From the NCBI GenBank assembly GCA_035526665.1, contig DATLBY010000291.1:1-6308 (forward strand): a stretch of DNA of 6,308 nucleotides, read 5' to 3'. This DNA comes from DATLBY01 sp035526665. Lineage in GTDB: Bacteria; Acidobacteriota; Terriglobia; Bryobacterales; Bryobacteraceae. Positions 1 through 5,685 of the stretch are shown piece after piece. Under the pieces are notes generated by a model, which searched no databases, was not told the DNA's origin, and worked only from the letters and a program-made list of their open reading frames with translations. How positions within the stretch are numbered: position 1 is the stretch's first letter; each line of letters opens with the position of its first letter. The position numbers and the translations under genes were made by a program.

Positions 1-975
1 ACAGCGCAGCATCTGCAGCTATCTTCCCTGGGCATTGGAAGCTATCTGGGTGCTATGGACGCTGAAAAAGATACCGGTTATACCGATGCGGTGATGGAAG
101 CGGTTCGCAGCGGCGTCAACGTGATCGACACCTCGCTCAACTATCGCAATCAAAGATCGGAAAAATCGATTGGGCTTGCCATCCATAAACTCGCGGATTC
201 CCGCGCCATTGACCGGGATCAGATAGTTGTCTGTACCAAAGCAGGTTTTCTGGTCCCGAATGGGACCCCAGTGTCCCTGGACGGCGGAGAGGTTGCCGGA
301 GGCATGCACTGCATGGCGCCCGCGTTCCTGTCCGATCAGCTGGAGCGGAGCCGGGTGAACCTGGGGCTTGAGACGATTGACGTTTTCTATCTGCACAATC
401 CAGAAACGCAGTTGGCGTTCGTCTCCCGGGACATGTTTGAACTCCGTGTGCGTCGGGCCTTTGAGGCCCTCGAATCCTTTGTTCACGACGGCAAAATCAT
501 GTTCTACGGCGCAGCGACGTGGGAAGGGTTCCGGAAACCCGCGAGCGCTCCCGGCGGGCTTTCTCTTACCCGTCTGGTGGAGCTGGCACAGGACGTGGCC
601 GGCGGGAATCACCATTTTCGCTTTATCCAACTGCCCTTGAATCTCGCTATGACGGAAGGCTACACGGTCCGGAACGAGTCCGATGGGTCTCTCAGCACTC
701 TTGCCGCCGCCGCGCAACTCAGCGTCACGGCAGTGGCAAGCGCTTCGCTGCTGCAGGCCCGTCTATCCAGAAACCTGCCCGCCGAGATCGCGGAAAAGTT
801 TCCTGGAACTGTCACGGATGCGCAGCGTGCTCTTCAGTTCGCGCGCTCGACGCCGGGAATCACCACCGCGCTGGTAGGGATGAGCAACCCGGCGCATGTG
901 GCGGAAAACCTGGCGCTCAGCCGGTTCCCTGCACTCTCCGCCGAAGAGTACCGCGATCTGTTTAACGGCGCGTAA
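1..975 (+). CDS. Aldo/keto reductase, 5'-truncated by window edge
   Basis: NAD(P)H-dependent oxidoreductase of the aldo/keto reductase superfamily, a cytoplasmic TIM-barrel enzyme that interconverts carbonyls and alcohols; its substrate cannot be told from sequence. The frame is open from base 1 and reads LGIGSYLGAMD, the usual first beta strand, so the real start lies upstream and the ATG at 55 is internal. Of 324 visible residues, the tetrad is recognisable as Asp43 and Tyr48 (in NVIDTSLNYR), Lys80 (in VVCTKAGF) and His132 (in VFYLHNPE). The C-terminal STPGITTALVGMSNPAHVAENL matches the family's nucleotide-phosphate-binding segment. An insert after the Lys strand (about 81-107, rich in Gly and Met) is longer than in minimal AKRs. 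The stop TAA overlaps the ATG of the next gene by one base, so the two are probably cotranscribed and translationally coupled. Family assignment is secure. Confidence 0.93.
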   Translation, partial: TAQHLQLSSLGIGSYLGAMDAEKDTGYTDAVMEAVRSGVNVIDTSLNYRNQRSEKSIGLAIHKLADSRAIDRDQIVVCTKAGFLVPNGTPVSLDGGEVAGGMHCMAPAFLSDQLERSRVNLGLETIDVFYLHNPETQLAFVSRDMFELRVRRAFEALESFVHDGKIMFYGAATWEGFRKPASAPGGLSLTRLVELAQDVAGGNHHFRFIQLPLNLAMTEGYTVRNESDGSLSTLAAAAQLSVTAVASASLLQARLSRNLPAEIAEKFPGTVTDAQRALQFARSTPGITTALVGMSNPAHVAENLALSRFPALSAEEYRDLFNGA

Positions 976-2105
976 TGTTTTGCGGTCCTCCAGTCTCTAT
1001 CTCAGCGGACACCGGACTCGAAACTCTGGTGGCCCGGATTGAAGAGCTAGCCAACACGCCCGCAGTTTTTTTGGTCTGGCCGGCCGAGGGCGAGCCTTAC
1101 CTGGCGAAAACATCGATGCTCCGCCGCCGGCTGAAGCGTCTGCTTATGCCCCGCGAAACGCAGTCGCGGGTTCTCAACCTGGGAGCCCTGGTAAGGCGCA
1201 TCGAATTCTGGCCTGTCGGATCGCGTCTCGAGTCCAGCCTCGTTCAATACGAACTGGCGCGCAACTTTGCTCCCGCTAGCTACCTCGAGTTGTTGAAGCT
1301 GCGGATGCCTTACTACGTCAAACTTGTGCTCACAAACCAGTTTCCGCGCACTCGCGTGACGGCGCGCATTGGGGCCGCGAAGGCGCAGTATTTTGGGCCG
1401 TTTTTCACGCGTCAGGCAGCGGAAGATTTCAATCATCAGTTCCTCGAACTGTTTCAGATCCGCCGGTGCCAGGATGATCTCACTCCGGACCCCGGCCATC
1501 CCGGCTGCATCTACGGCGAGATGAACAGGTGCCTGAGGCCGTGCCAGCAAGTGGTCGGCGCCGAGGAGTACGCGAGCGAGGTCGCGCGCGTGGCTGGGTT
1601 CTTAGCGACGGGGGGCAAACAATTGCTGATTGCCACTGAATCGGCTCGGGACCGGTGCAGCGCCGAGATGAACTTCGAAGAGGCTGCACGCCAGCACACG
1701 CGTCTGGAACGCATTGCGCAAGTCTTGAAGCTGCGCGATGATCTGGCTGCGGATATTGACCAGCTGCATGGCGCCGCCATCACGCCTTCGCTTCCCGGCG
1801 AGTCGGTAAAGCTCTGGTTTATTCTTAAGGGCTCTTGGACAGCGCCCGTTGAGTTCTCCATCGCGCCGCCGGGCGAGAGTGCCAGACCCATAGACCATCG
1901 TCTGCGGGAGGCGGTGGCATCGATCGTCCCTGAGCGGCATTCGCTTCGCCGCCGACAGGAACATCTCGCCCTGCTGGCCCGCTGGTACTATTCGAGCTGG
2001 CGCGACGGCGAGTGGATCCCCATCGAGAGTCTGGATAAGGTGCCTTACCGGAAACTGGTTGGCGCTATTTCCCGTACCGGGCGCGCAAATGTGCAGGGAT
2101 CTTAA
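975..2105 (+). CDS. Short UvrC-like protein with degenerate GIY-YIG domain
   Basis: The 376-residue protein matches the N-terminal half of UvrC, the nuclease subunit of nucleotide excision repair. Residues about 28-105 fit the GIY-YIG fold: AVFLVW replaces the GVY strand, followed by PYLAKTSMLRRRLKRLL. The PYYVKL and QYFGPFFTRQAAEDF segments (112-152) are typical UvrC. Cys165, Cys178, Cys186 and Cys190 have the C-x12-C-x7-C-x3-C layout of the UvrC iron-sulfur segment. MNFEEAARQ (232-240) is a UVR motif, which in UvrC contacts UvrB. The RNase H-like nuclease and HhH domains of full-length UvrC (about 600 residues) are absent. Residues 246-376 instead resemble, from memory, the tail of DnaQ-UvrC fusion proteins. 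By my hand alignment the GIY tyrosine is Phe32 and the metal-binding Glu is Gln91, so nuclease activity is doubtful. The start forms TAATG with the upstream stop; there is no clear Shine-Dalgarno. Family is sure, function is not. Confidence 0.85.
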   Translation: MFCGPPVSISADTGLETLVARIEELANTPAVFLVWPAEGEPYLAKTSMLRRRLKRLLMPRETQSRVLNLGALVRRIEFWPVGSRLESSLVQYELARNFAPASYLELLKLRMPYYVKLVLTNQFPRTRVTARIGAAKAQYFGPFFTRQAAEDFNHQFLELFQIRRCQDDLTPDPGHPGCIYGEMNRCLRPCQQVVGAEEYASEVARVAGFLATGGKQLLIATESARDRCSAEMNFEEAARQHTRLERIAQVLKLRDDLAADIDQLHGAAITPSLPGESVKLWFILKGSWTAPVEFSIAPPGESARPIDHRLREAVASIVPERHSLRRRQEHLALLARWYYSSWRDGEWIPIESLDKVPYRKLVGAISRTGRANVQGS

Positions 2106-2114
2106 TAAAGATCC
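2097..2114 (+). other. Stem-loop spanning the stop codon of the UvrC-like gene
   Basis: GGATCTT (2097-2103) and AAGATCC (2108-2114) form a perfect 7-bp stem with an AATA loop, and the TAA stop falls at the loop edge. An 8-base palindrome, TGTATACA (2115-2122), follows directly. There is no T-tract, so this is not a standard intrinsic terminator. It could be an mRNA 3'-end or processing structure separating the AKR/UvrC-like pair from the lipoprotein gene, or chance. Confidence 0.35.
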
Positions 2115-2155
2115 TGTATACAAATGGAAAACCGGCGCGTCCTACGAAACGAGTT

Positions 2156-2160
2156 GGAGG
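2156..2160 (+). promoter_or_regulatory. Strong Shine-Dalgarno site for the lipoprotein gene
   Basis: GGAGG lies 4 bases before the ATG at 2165. It is the clearest ribosome binding site in the window and fixes that start. The 59-base gap before the gene (2106-2164) could hold its own promoter; TATACA at 2117-2122 resembles a -10 box, but no convincing -35 accompanies it. Confidence 0.7.
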
Positions 2161-2164
2161 AACA

Positions 2165-2503
2165 ATGAAGAAACTGCTTCTGGCGGCCGTAGTGTTGACT
2201 TCGCTGATCCTTGCCGGGTGTGGCACAACCAAGATTGGACGCATTCTGAACGATCCCATGCGCTATGCCAACCGCAATGTGAGAGTGGAAGGTACGGTAA
2301 CCAACGTGGTGGGCGCCTTCGTGGCGGGCGTATATCAAGTGCAGGACGATACCGGAAAGATCTACGTTCTCTCGACTGGCCGCGGAACGCCGGGCAAGGG
2401 CGTGCGCATCCGGGTGGATGGAAACGTCACGCAAGGCGTTAATGTGATGGGCCGCTCGTTTGGCACCACCATCCGCGAAACCAATCATAAAGTACGGTAT
2501 TGA
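2165..2503 (+). CDS. Small lipoprotein with probable OB-like domain
   Basis: A 112-residue predicted lipoprotein. MKK, a hydrophobic stretch and the lipobox LILAGC give lipidation at Cys19. Residue +2 is Gly, not Asp, which for Gram-negative bacteria suggests the outer membrane. The mature part alternates short beta strands: NRNVRVEGTVTNVV, GVYQVQDDTGKIYVLS and KGVRIRVDGNV. The pattern 'change X, bear a tag Y, in context of a short five-strand barrel' is that of OB-fold proteins, including periplasmic ones that bind small ligands rather than nucleic acid. I do not recognise a named family. The start is set by a GGAGG 4 bases upstream. The DUF1080 gene begins 31 bases after its stop on the same strand, so the two may be cotranscribed. 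Lipoprotein call is secure; the fold is inferred and the function unknown. Confidence 0.8.
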   Translation: MKKLLLAAVVLTSLILAGCGTTKIGRILNDPMRYANRNVRVEGTVTNVVGAFVAGVYQVQDDTGKIYVLSTGRGTPGKGVRIRVDGNVTQGVNVMGRSFGTTIRETNHKVRY

Positions 2504-2534
2504 TCGCGGGCATGATAAATTGGGCGGCATAGAA

Positions 2535-3488
2535 ATGCGCACGCTTATTCTTGCCGCCTCGCTCCTGCTGCCGGTGTATTTGCCCGCTGCGGATAAAGAT
2601 TTCAACGGACGTTGGGATATCACTGTCACTCAGAACGCGCGAAAGCGTGCCTGGTGGCTGGAAGTTAAGGACGCCGGTACTTCCGGAATTTCCGGTATGT
2701 TCGTCGGAGCGCCGGGTGGTCAACTGGATAAAATACCCGAGATCGCGCTCAAAGGCGGCGAGCTGCAATTCAAATTTCCGCAGCGGCGCTTTTACAAAGA
2801 CCCCTCCGACCCCAAGCGTGTCCAGAATGGCCTCTACACCGCGCGGTTGGTCAACGGCAAGCTCGAAGGCAAATTTCAGGTGGATGGGAAAGATCCGATC
2901 AGCTGGTCCGGCGTTCGCGCGCCCCGTTTTAAAGCTGAGAACGAGGCGGCGCTCAAACCGCAAAAACCCATCGAACTGTTCAACGGCAAGGATCTCTCCG
3001 GCTGGCGTCCGCTGCTGGATGACAAGGAGATCGGCTGGACTGTGGAGAACGGAGTGCTGAAGAATGCCGCCGGCACAACCGACATCGTCACGCAGCAGAA
3101 ATTCTGGAATTTTAAGCTTCACGCCGAATACCGCGTGGGGCCAAAAAGTAACAGCGGGATTGGACTACGCGGGCGCTACGAAGTCCAGATTTTCGAGGAT
3201 ATCGGCCAGCCAGCTTCCCTGCATGGCAATGGCGCCCTCTACAGCCGGATCCAGCCCACGGAAAATGCCAGTAAGCCCGCGAATGAATGGCAGGCCTTCG
3301 ATATCACGCTAGTGGGCAACGTGGTGACGGTGGTGCTGAATGGCAAGACCATCATCGACCACAAGGAGATTGAAGGGCTCACCGCCATTGCCGTCGATCC
3401 CAACGAATCGGAACCGGGGCCATTCATTATCCAGGGCGACCACGGAGCCGTGGAATTTCGCAAGCTCACGCTTACACCGCTGAAATAA
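2535..3488 (+). CDS. Secreted two-domain DUF1080 (3-keto-disaccharide hydrolase-type) protein
   Basis: A 317-residue exported protein. The N-terminus MRTLILAASLLLPVYLPAAD is a Sec signal peptide with likely cleavage after Ala18 or Ala19. I chose the ATG at 2535 over an in-frame ATG at 2460 because the longer form would bury the signal peptide behind 25 polar residues and overlap the lipoprotein gene. Residues about 20-135 form a beta-rich domain (FNGRWDITVTQ, then LYTARLVNGKLEGKF) resembling a lipocalin-like or sandwich fold. Residues about 145-317 are a DUF1080 domain (PF06439): ELFNGKDLSGW, SNSGIGLRGRYEVQIFED, EWQAFDIT and IQGDHGAVEFRKLTL are family hallmarks. The fold is concanavalin-like, and some members hydrolyse 3-keto-glucosides. 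It converges with a GMC dehydrogenase operon, only 10 bases between stops, which fits a 3-keto-glycoside route. Domain call is firm; substrate is unknown. Confidence 0.88.
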   Translation: MRTLILAASLLLPVYLPAADKDFNGRWDITVTQNARKRAWWLEVKDAGTSGISGMFVGAPGGQLDKIPEIALKGGELQFKFPQRRFYKDPSDPKRVQNGLYTARLVNGKLEGKFQVDGKDPISWSGVRAPRFKAENEAALKPQKPIELFNGKDLSGWRPLLDDKEIGWTVENGVLKNAAGTTDIVTQQKFWNFKLHAEYRVGPKSNSGIGLRGRYEVQIFEDIGQPASLHGNGALYSRIQPTENASKPANEWQAFDITLVGNVVTVVLNGKTIIDHKEIEGLTAIAVDPNESEPGPFIIQGDHGAVEFRKLTLTPLK

Positions 3489-3498
3489 TCCGACGCCC

Positions 3499-5145
3499 TT
3501 AGATGGCGCCGCGCTTGATCTCGTCCGCCATGTAGTCGGTGGCCCGCCAGGCAAGCGCCAGGATGGTCAGAGTCGGATTCTTCTCGCTGGCGGTTGTGAA
3601 AGCCGCGCCATCCACCACGAACAGGTTCGGGACGTCATGTGACTGGCAAAAGCCATTCAGCGCGGCACGCTTCGGATCTGTACCCATCCGGCAGGTTCCA
3701 TGTTCGTGGATCGCACTGCCGTTCACATCCAGGTTGTTCCGCTGGAAGCCAAGAATCTCCGCTTTGGCGGACTTCAGGATCGCCTCGGCAGTGTCGTACA
3801 TCTCTTTCGCCATGGTGCGCTCGTTCTCGCCTATCTTGTACTCAATACGGGCGATAGGAACCCCATAGCGGTCCTTCGGAGTGCCCTCGACGGTGACACG
3901 ATTGTCTCTCCGGGGCAGCGTCTCTCCGTACGGATGCAGCGCCACCAGGGCTGGGAAGCGCTTTTTGACGGCTTGTTTCAGGTCCAGGCCAAAGCCCGGC
4001 AGGTGCTTGGCCCACGCTGGTCCGGCCTGGGCGCCGATATTCCAGAATTGCATGCCGTAGCCACGCAGATAATCGTGCTTCCGGCCATCCCGGTGATTGA
4101 ACCGCGGCATGTAGATATGCTCGCCACCGATCCCATCATCGTTGCGCACCGGACCGCCCATCAGCTCGGGCACGAATCCGTACATATGGAAGCGGATCTG
4201 CTCACTCAAATAGCGGCCGATGACATCGGAGGAATTCCCAATGCCGTTGGGATGCGCGCTCGATTTTGAATTGAGCAGAATGCGTGTCGAATCGATGCAC
4301 GACGCCGCCACGATCACCCGCTTTGCGTAAACTTTGTGCTCTTCGCCGGTATTCCGGTCGAAGTACTGAGCGCCATTGGCGCGCCCTTTGTCATCCACAA
4401 GAATGCGCGCCACCACGGCGTTGTCCATTACTTCCAGCCGGTTGGTCCGGAAGGCGGGTTCCAGCAGGTAGTCCGATGAGTTGAAGAAGGCGCCTACATC
4501 GCAGCCCCGTCCGCAAGCGCCGCAGTAATGGCACTTCGTATGGCCGTTGTGATCCCGGGTGAGTACGGCCCGCCGGCCGGAGACGATCGAAATGCCCATG
4601 CCTTTGGCCGCCTTTTGCAGCAGCCTTTCCCCGCATCGCGGGGCGGGTGGAGGCAAATGATATTTGCTTCCCGGCAGCGAATCCTGGTCGTCATTCCCAC
4701 CGCAGACGCCAATTAATTGATCCACCTTGTCGTAATACGGCGCGACATCCTTATAACGGATTGGCCAGGGAATCTCCCAGCCATCCTTCTCAGGACCGGC
4801 AAAATCCACATCCGAATAGCGCAGCGACACTCGTCCCCACACGTTGGTTTTGCCGCCCCGCCCCCACACTCGCATCAGATCGAAGGGGTCGTCCTTGGGT
4901 GTGAGGTAGGGCTGCTCCTTCGTATCCAGAAAAAACTGCGGCGGCCGTTCGCCGCGATCGATTCTCAGATGCCATTCCCAGGGCTTCACATGCGACCAGA
5001 AGGTCGATCTTTTGAACTTCGTCCCCGCGTCCAGAACCAGGACGTTTACACCTTGCCGCGTCAGGTTCCATGCAGCCATTCCACCGGCCGCCCCGCTGCC
5101 CACAATCAGGACGTCGTGTACCTTGGGAGATTTTTTAATCTGCAT
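3499..5145 (-). CDS. FAD-dependent GMC dehydrogenase, large subunit
   Basis: Glucose-methanol-choline family flavoprotein, 548 residues, that oxidises an alcohol group of a sugar or polyol. The N-terminal dinucleotide-binding motif is VGSGAAGG (15-22), with Asp39 at the end of beta-2 (VLVLDAG) expected to bind the adenosine ribose. VWGRGGKTNVWGR (93-105) is the GMC flavin-contact segment. Cys205, Cys208, Cys211 and Cys215 (CHYCGACGRGCDVGA) resemble the iron-sulfur site known in FAD glucose dehydrogenase-type catalytic subunits. His480 in HEHGTCRMG and Asn523 in EKNPTLTI match the GMC active-site His/Asn pair. There is no signal peptide; such subunits are normally exported with a Tat-signal small subunit, which is encoded immediately upstream, 4 bases away. 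Candidates include glucoside 3-dehydrogenase, sorbitol, gluconate or fructose dehydrogenase; sequence alone does not decide. Start ATG at 5145 is weakly supported by AGGG 8-11 bases upstream. Confidence 0.92.
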   Translation of the reverse strand: MQIKKSPKVHDVLIVGSGAAGGMAAWNLTRQGVNVLVLDAGTKFKRSTFWSHVKPWEWHLRIDRGERPPQFFLDTKEQPYLTPKDDPFDLMRVWGRGGKTNVWGRVSLRYSDVDFAGPEKDGWEIPWPIRYKDVAPYYDKVDQLIGVCGGNDDQDSLPGSKYHLPPPAPRCGERLLQKAAKGMGISIVSGRRAVLTRDHNGHTKCHYCGACGRGCDVGAFFNSSDYLLEPAFRTNRLEVMDNAVVARILVDDKGRANGAQYFDRNTGEEHKVYAKRVIVAASCIDSTRILLNSKSSAHPNGIGNSSDVIGRYLSEQIRFHMYGFVPELMGGPVRNDDGIGGEHIYMPRFNHRDGRKHDYLRGYGMQFWNIGAQAGPAWAKHLPGFGLDLKQAVKKRFPALVALHPYGETLPRRDNRVTVEGTPKDRYGVPIARIEYKIGENERTMAKEMYDTAEAILKSAKAEILGFQRNNLDVNGSAIHEHGTCRMGTDPKRAALNGFCQSHDVPNLFVVDGAAFTTASEKNPTLTILALAWRATDYMADEIKRGAI

Positions 5146-5149
5146 GAGG

Positions 5150-5668
5150 TTATCCCTGATGCTCGGGATGCGTGCAGCCTTCGAATTCCTGCAGGAAGGT
5201 GTTGCCGTGCCACCCGAGTTCAGTTTCCAGACCCTCGCGAGTCGAATAATATTGATCGACGGTGCCGCCCTTCAACAGGTGGAAAAAGCGTGATCGAGGA
5301 GTGTCCTGTTCCTGGCTGAAAACGGTGAGCAGTTCGACCTGCTTGTCGTGACCGAGCGTGGCGAAGTCCGGCCCTAGAAGCGCGAGCCCTTCCCGCCATT
5401 CCCTTTGCAGTCGCTCACTGTTCTTCATGAGGCCATCCAGCAACATGGGAACGCCGGCGTCGGACGCGCCTGGCGTATCGGAACGCGGAATAATCAAATC
5501 GGTCAATATTCGCAGCAGATCCATTTCAGCCGCGGTGAAGAACTTCGGTCCCGGGGGCTTGGCGGCCGGTACCGATTTCGGCGTTGCGTGCTGATGCTGT
5601 TGCGCATCTACAACCGGAGCCGCGGCAACCACTGCCAGCACCTTTAAAGCGTTTCGGCGGCTATTCAT
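5150..5668 (-). CDS. Gluconate 2-dehydrogenase subunit 3-like small subunit with Tat signal
   Basis: A 172-residue partner subunit of the GMC dehydrogenase encoded 4 bases downstream. The N-terminus MNSRRNALKVLAVVAAAP carries a twin-arginine motif (Ser3-Arg4-Arg5, Lys9) and a short hydrophobic stretch, with probable cleavage after Ala22 (VDA/QQ). A linker rich in His, Pro and Lys follows (23-41). FFTAAEMDLLRILTDLIIPRSDTPGASDAGVP (about 43-74) is the hallmark of the gluconate 2-dehydrogenase subunit 3 family. The rest is mostly helical and ends FEGCTHPEHQG. In characterised FAD glucose and glucoside dehydrogenases this subunit is needed for folding and for Tat export of the flavoprotein, which has no signal of its own; the same role is inferred here. 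No Shine-Dalgarno precedes the ATG, and the divergent helicase gene starts 17 bases away. Confidence 0.88.
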   Translation of the reverse strand: MNSRRNALKVLAVVAAAPVVDAQQHQHATPKSVPAAKPPGPKFFTAAEMDLLRILTDLIIPRSDTPGASDAGVPMLLDGLMKNSERLQREWREGLALLGPDFATLGHDKQVELLTVFSQEQDTPRSRFFHLLKGGTVDQYYSTREGLETELGWHGNTFLQEFEGCTHPEHQG

Positions 5669-5685
5669 GATGCGACAATTGTATC
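5669..5685. promoter_or_regulatory. 17-base divergent gap between dehydrogenase small subunit and recQ
   Basis: The starts of two divergent genes are separated by only 17 bases, so at least part of each promoter must lie inside the other gene's coding sequence. On the minus strand TACAAT (plus-strand 5678-5683) resembles a -10 box about 10 bases before the small-subunit ATG, which would give a nearly leaderless mRNA and fits the absent Shine-Dalgarno. No good -35 is present. ACAATTGT (5675-5682) is an 8-base palindrome. All of this is weak. Confidence 0.25.

Noticed and set aside
19..717. Long open frame on the minus strand (232 codons)
   Set aside because: Antisense to the aldo/keto reductase, whose tetrad and family motifs are clear; the minus-strand product shows no recognisable domain.
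1602..2123. Open frame on the minus strand (173 codons)
   Set aside because: Antisense to the UvrC-like gene, low-complexity Arg/Pro-rich composition typical of shadows in GC-rich DNA.
2460..2534. Upstream in-frame ATG giving a longer DUF1080 protein
   Set aside because: Would overlap the lipoprotein gene and put 25 polar residues before an otherwise standard signal peptide.
2439..3122. Open frame on the minus strand (227 codons)
   Set aside because: Antisense to the DUF1080 gene, with no motif or ribosome binding site.
3491..3511. Imperfect hairpin between the convergent stops as a bidirectional terminator
   Set aside because: Only four continuous base pairs plus two after a mismatch, with no T-tract on either strand.
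3700..4269. Open frame on the plus strand (189 codons)
   Set aside because: Lies opposite the GMC dehydrogenase, whose motifs run along the whole gene.
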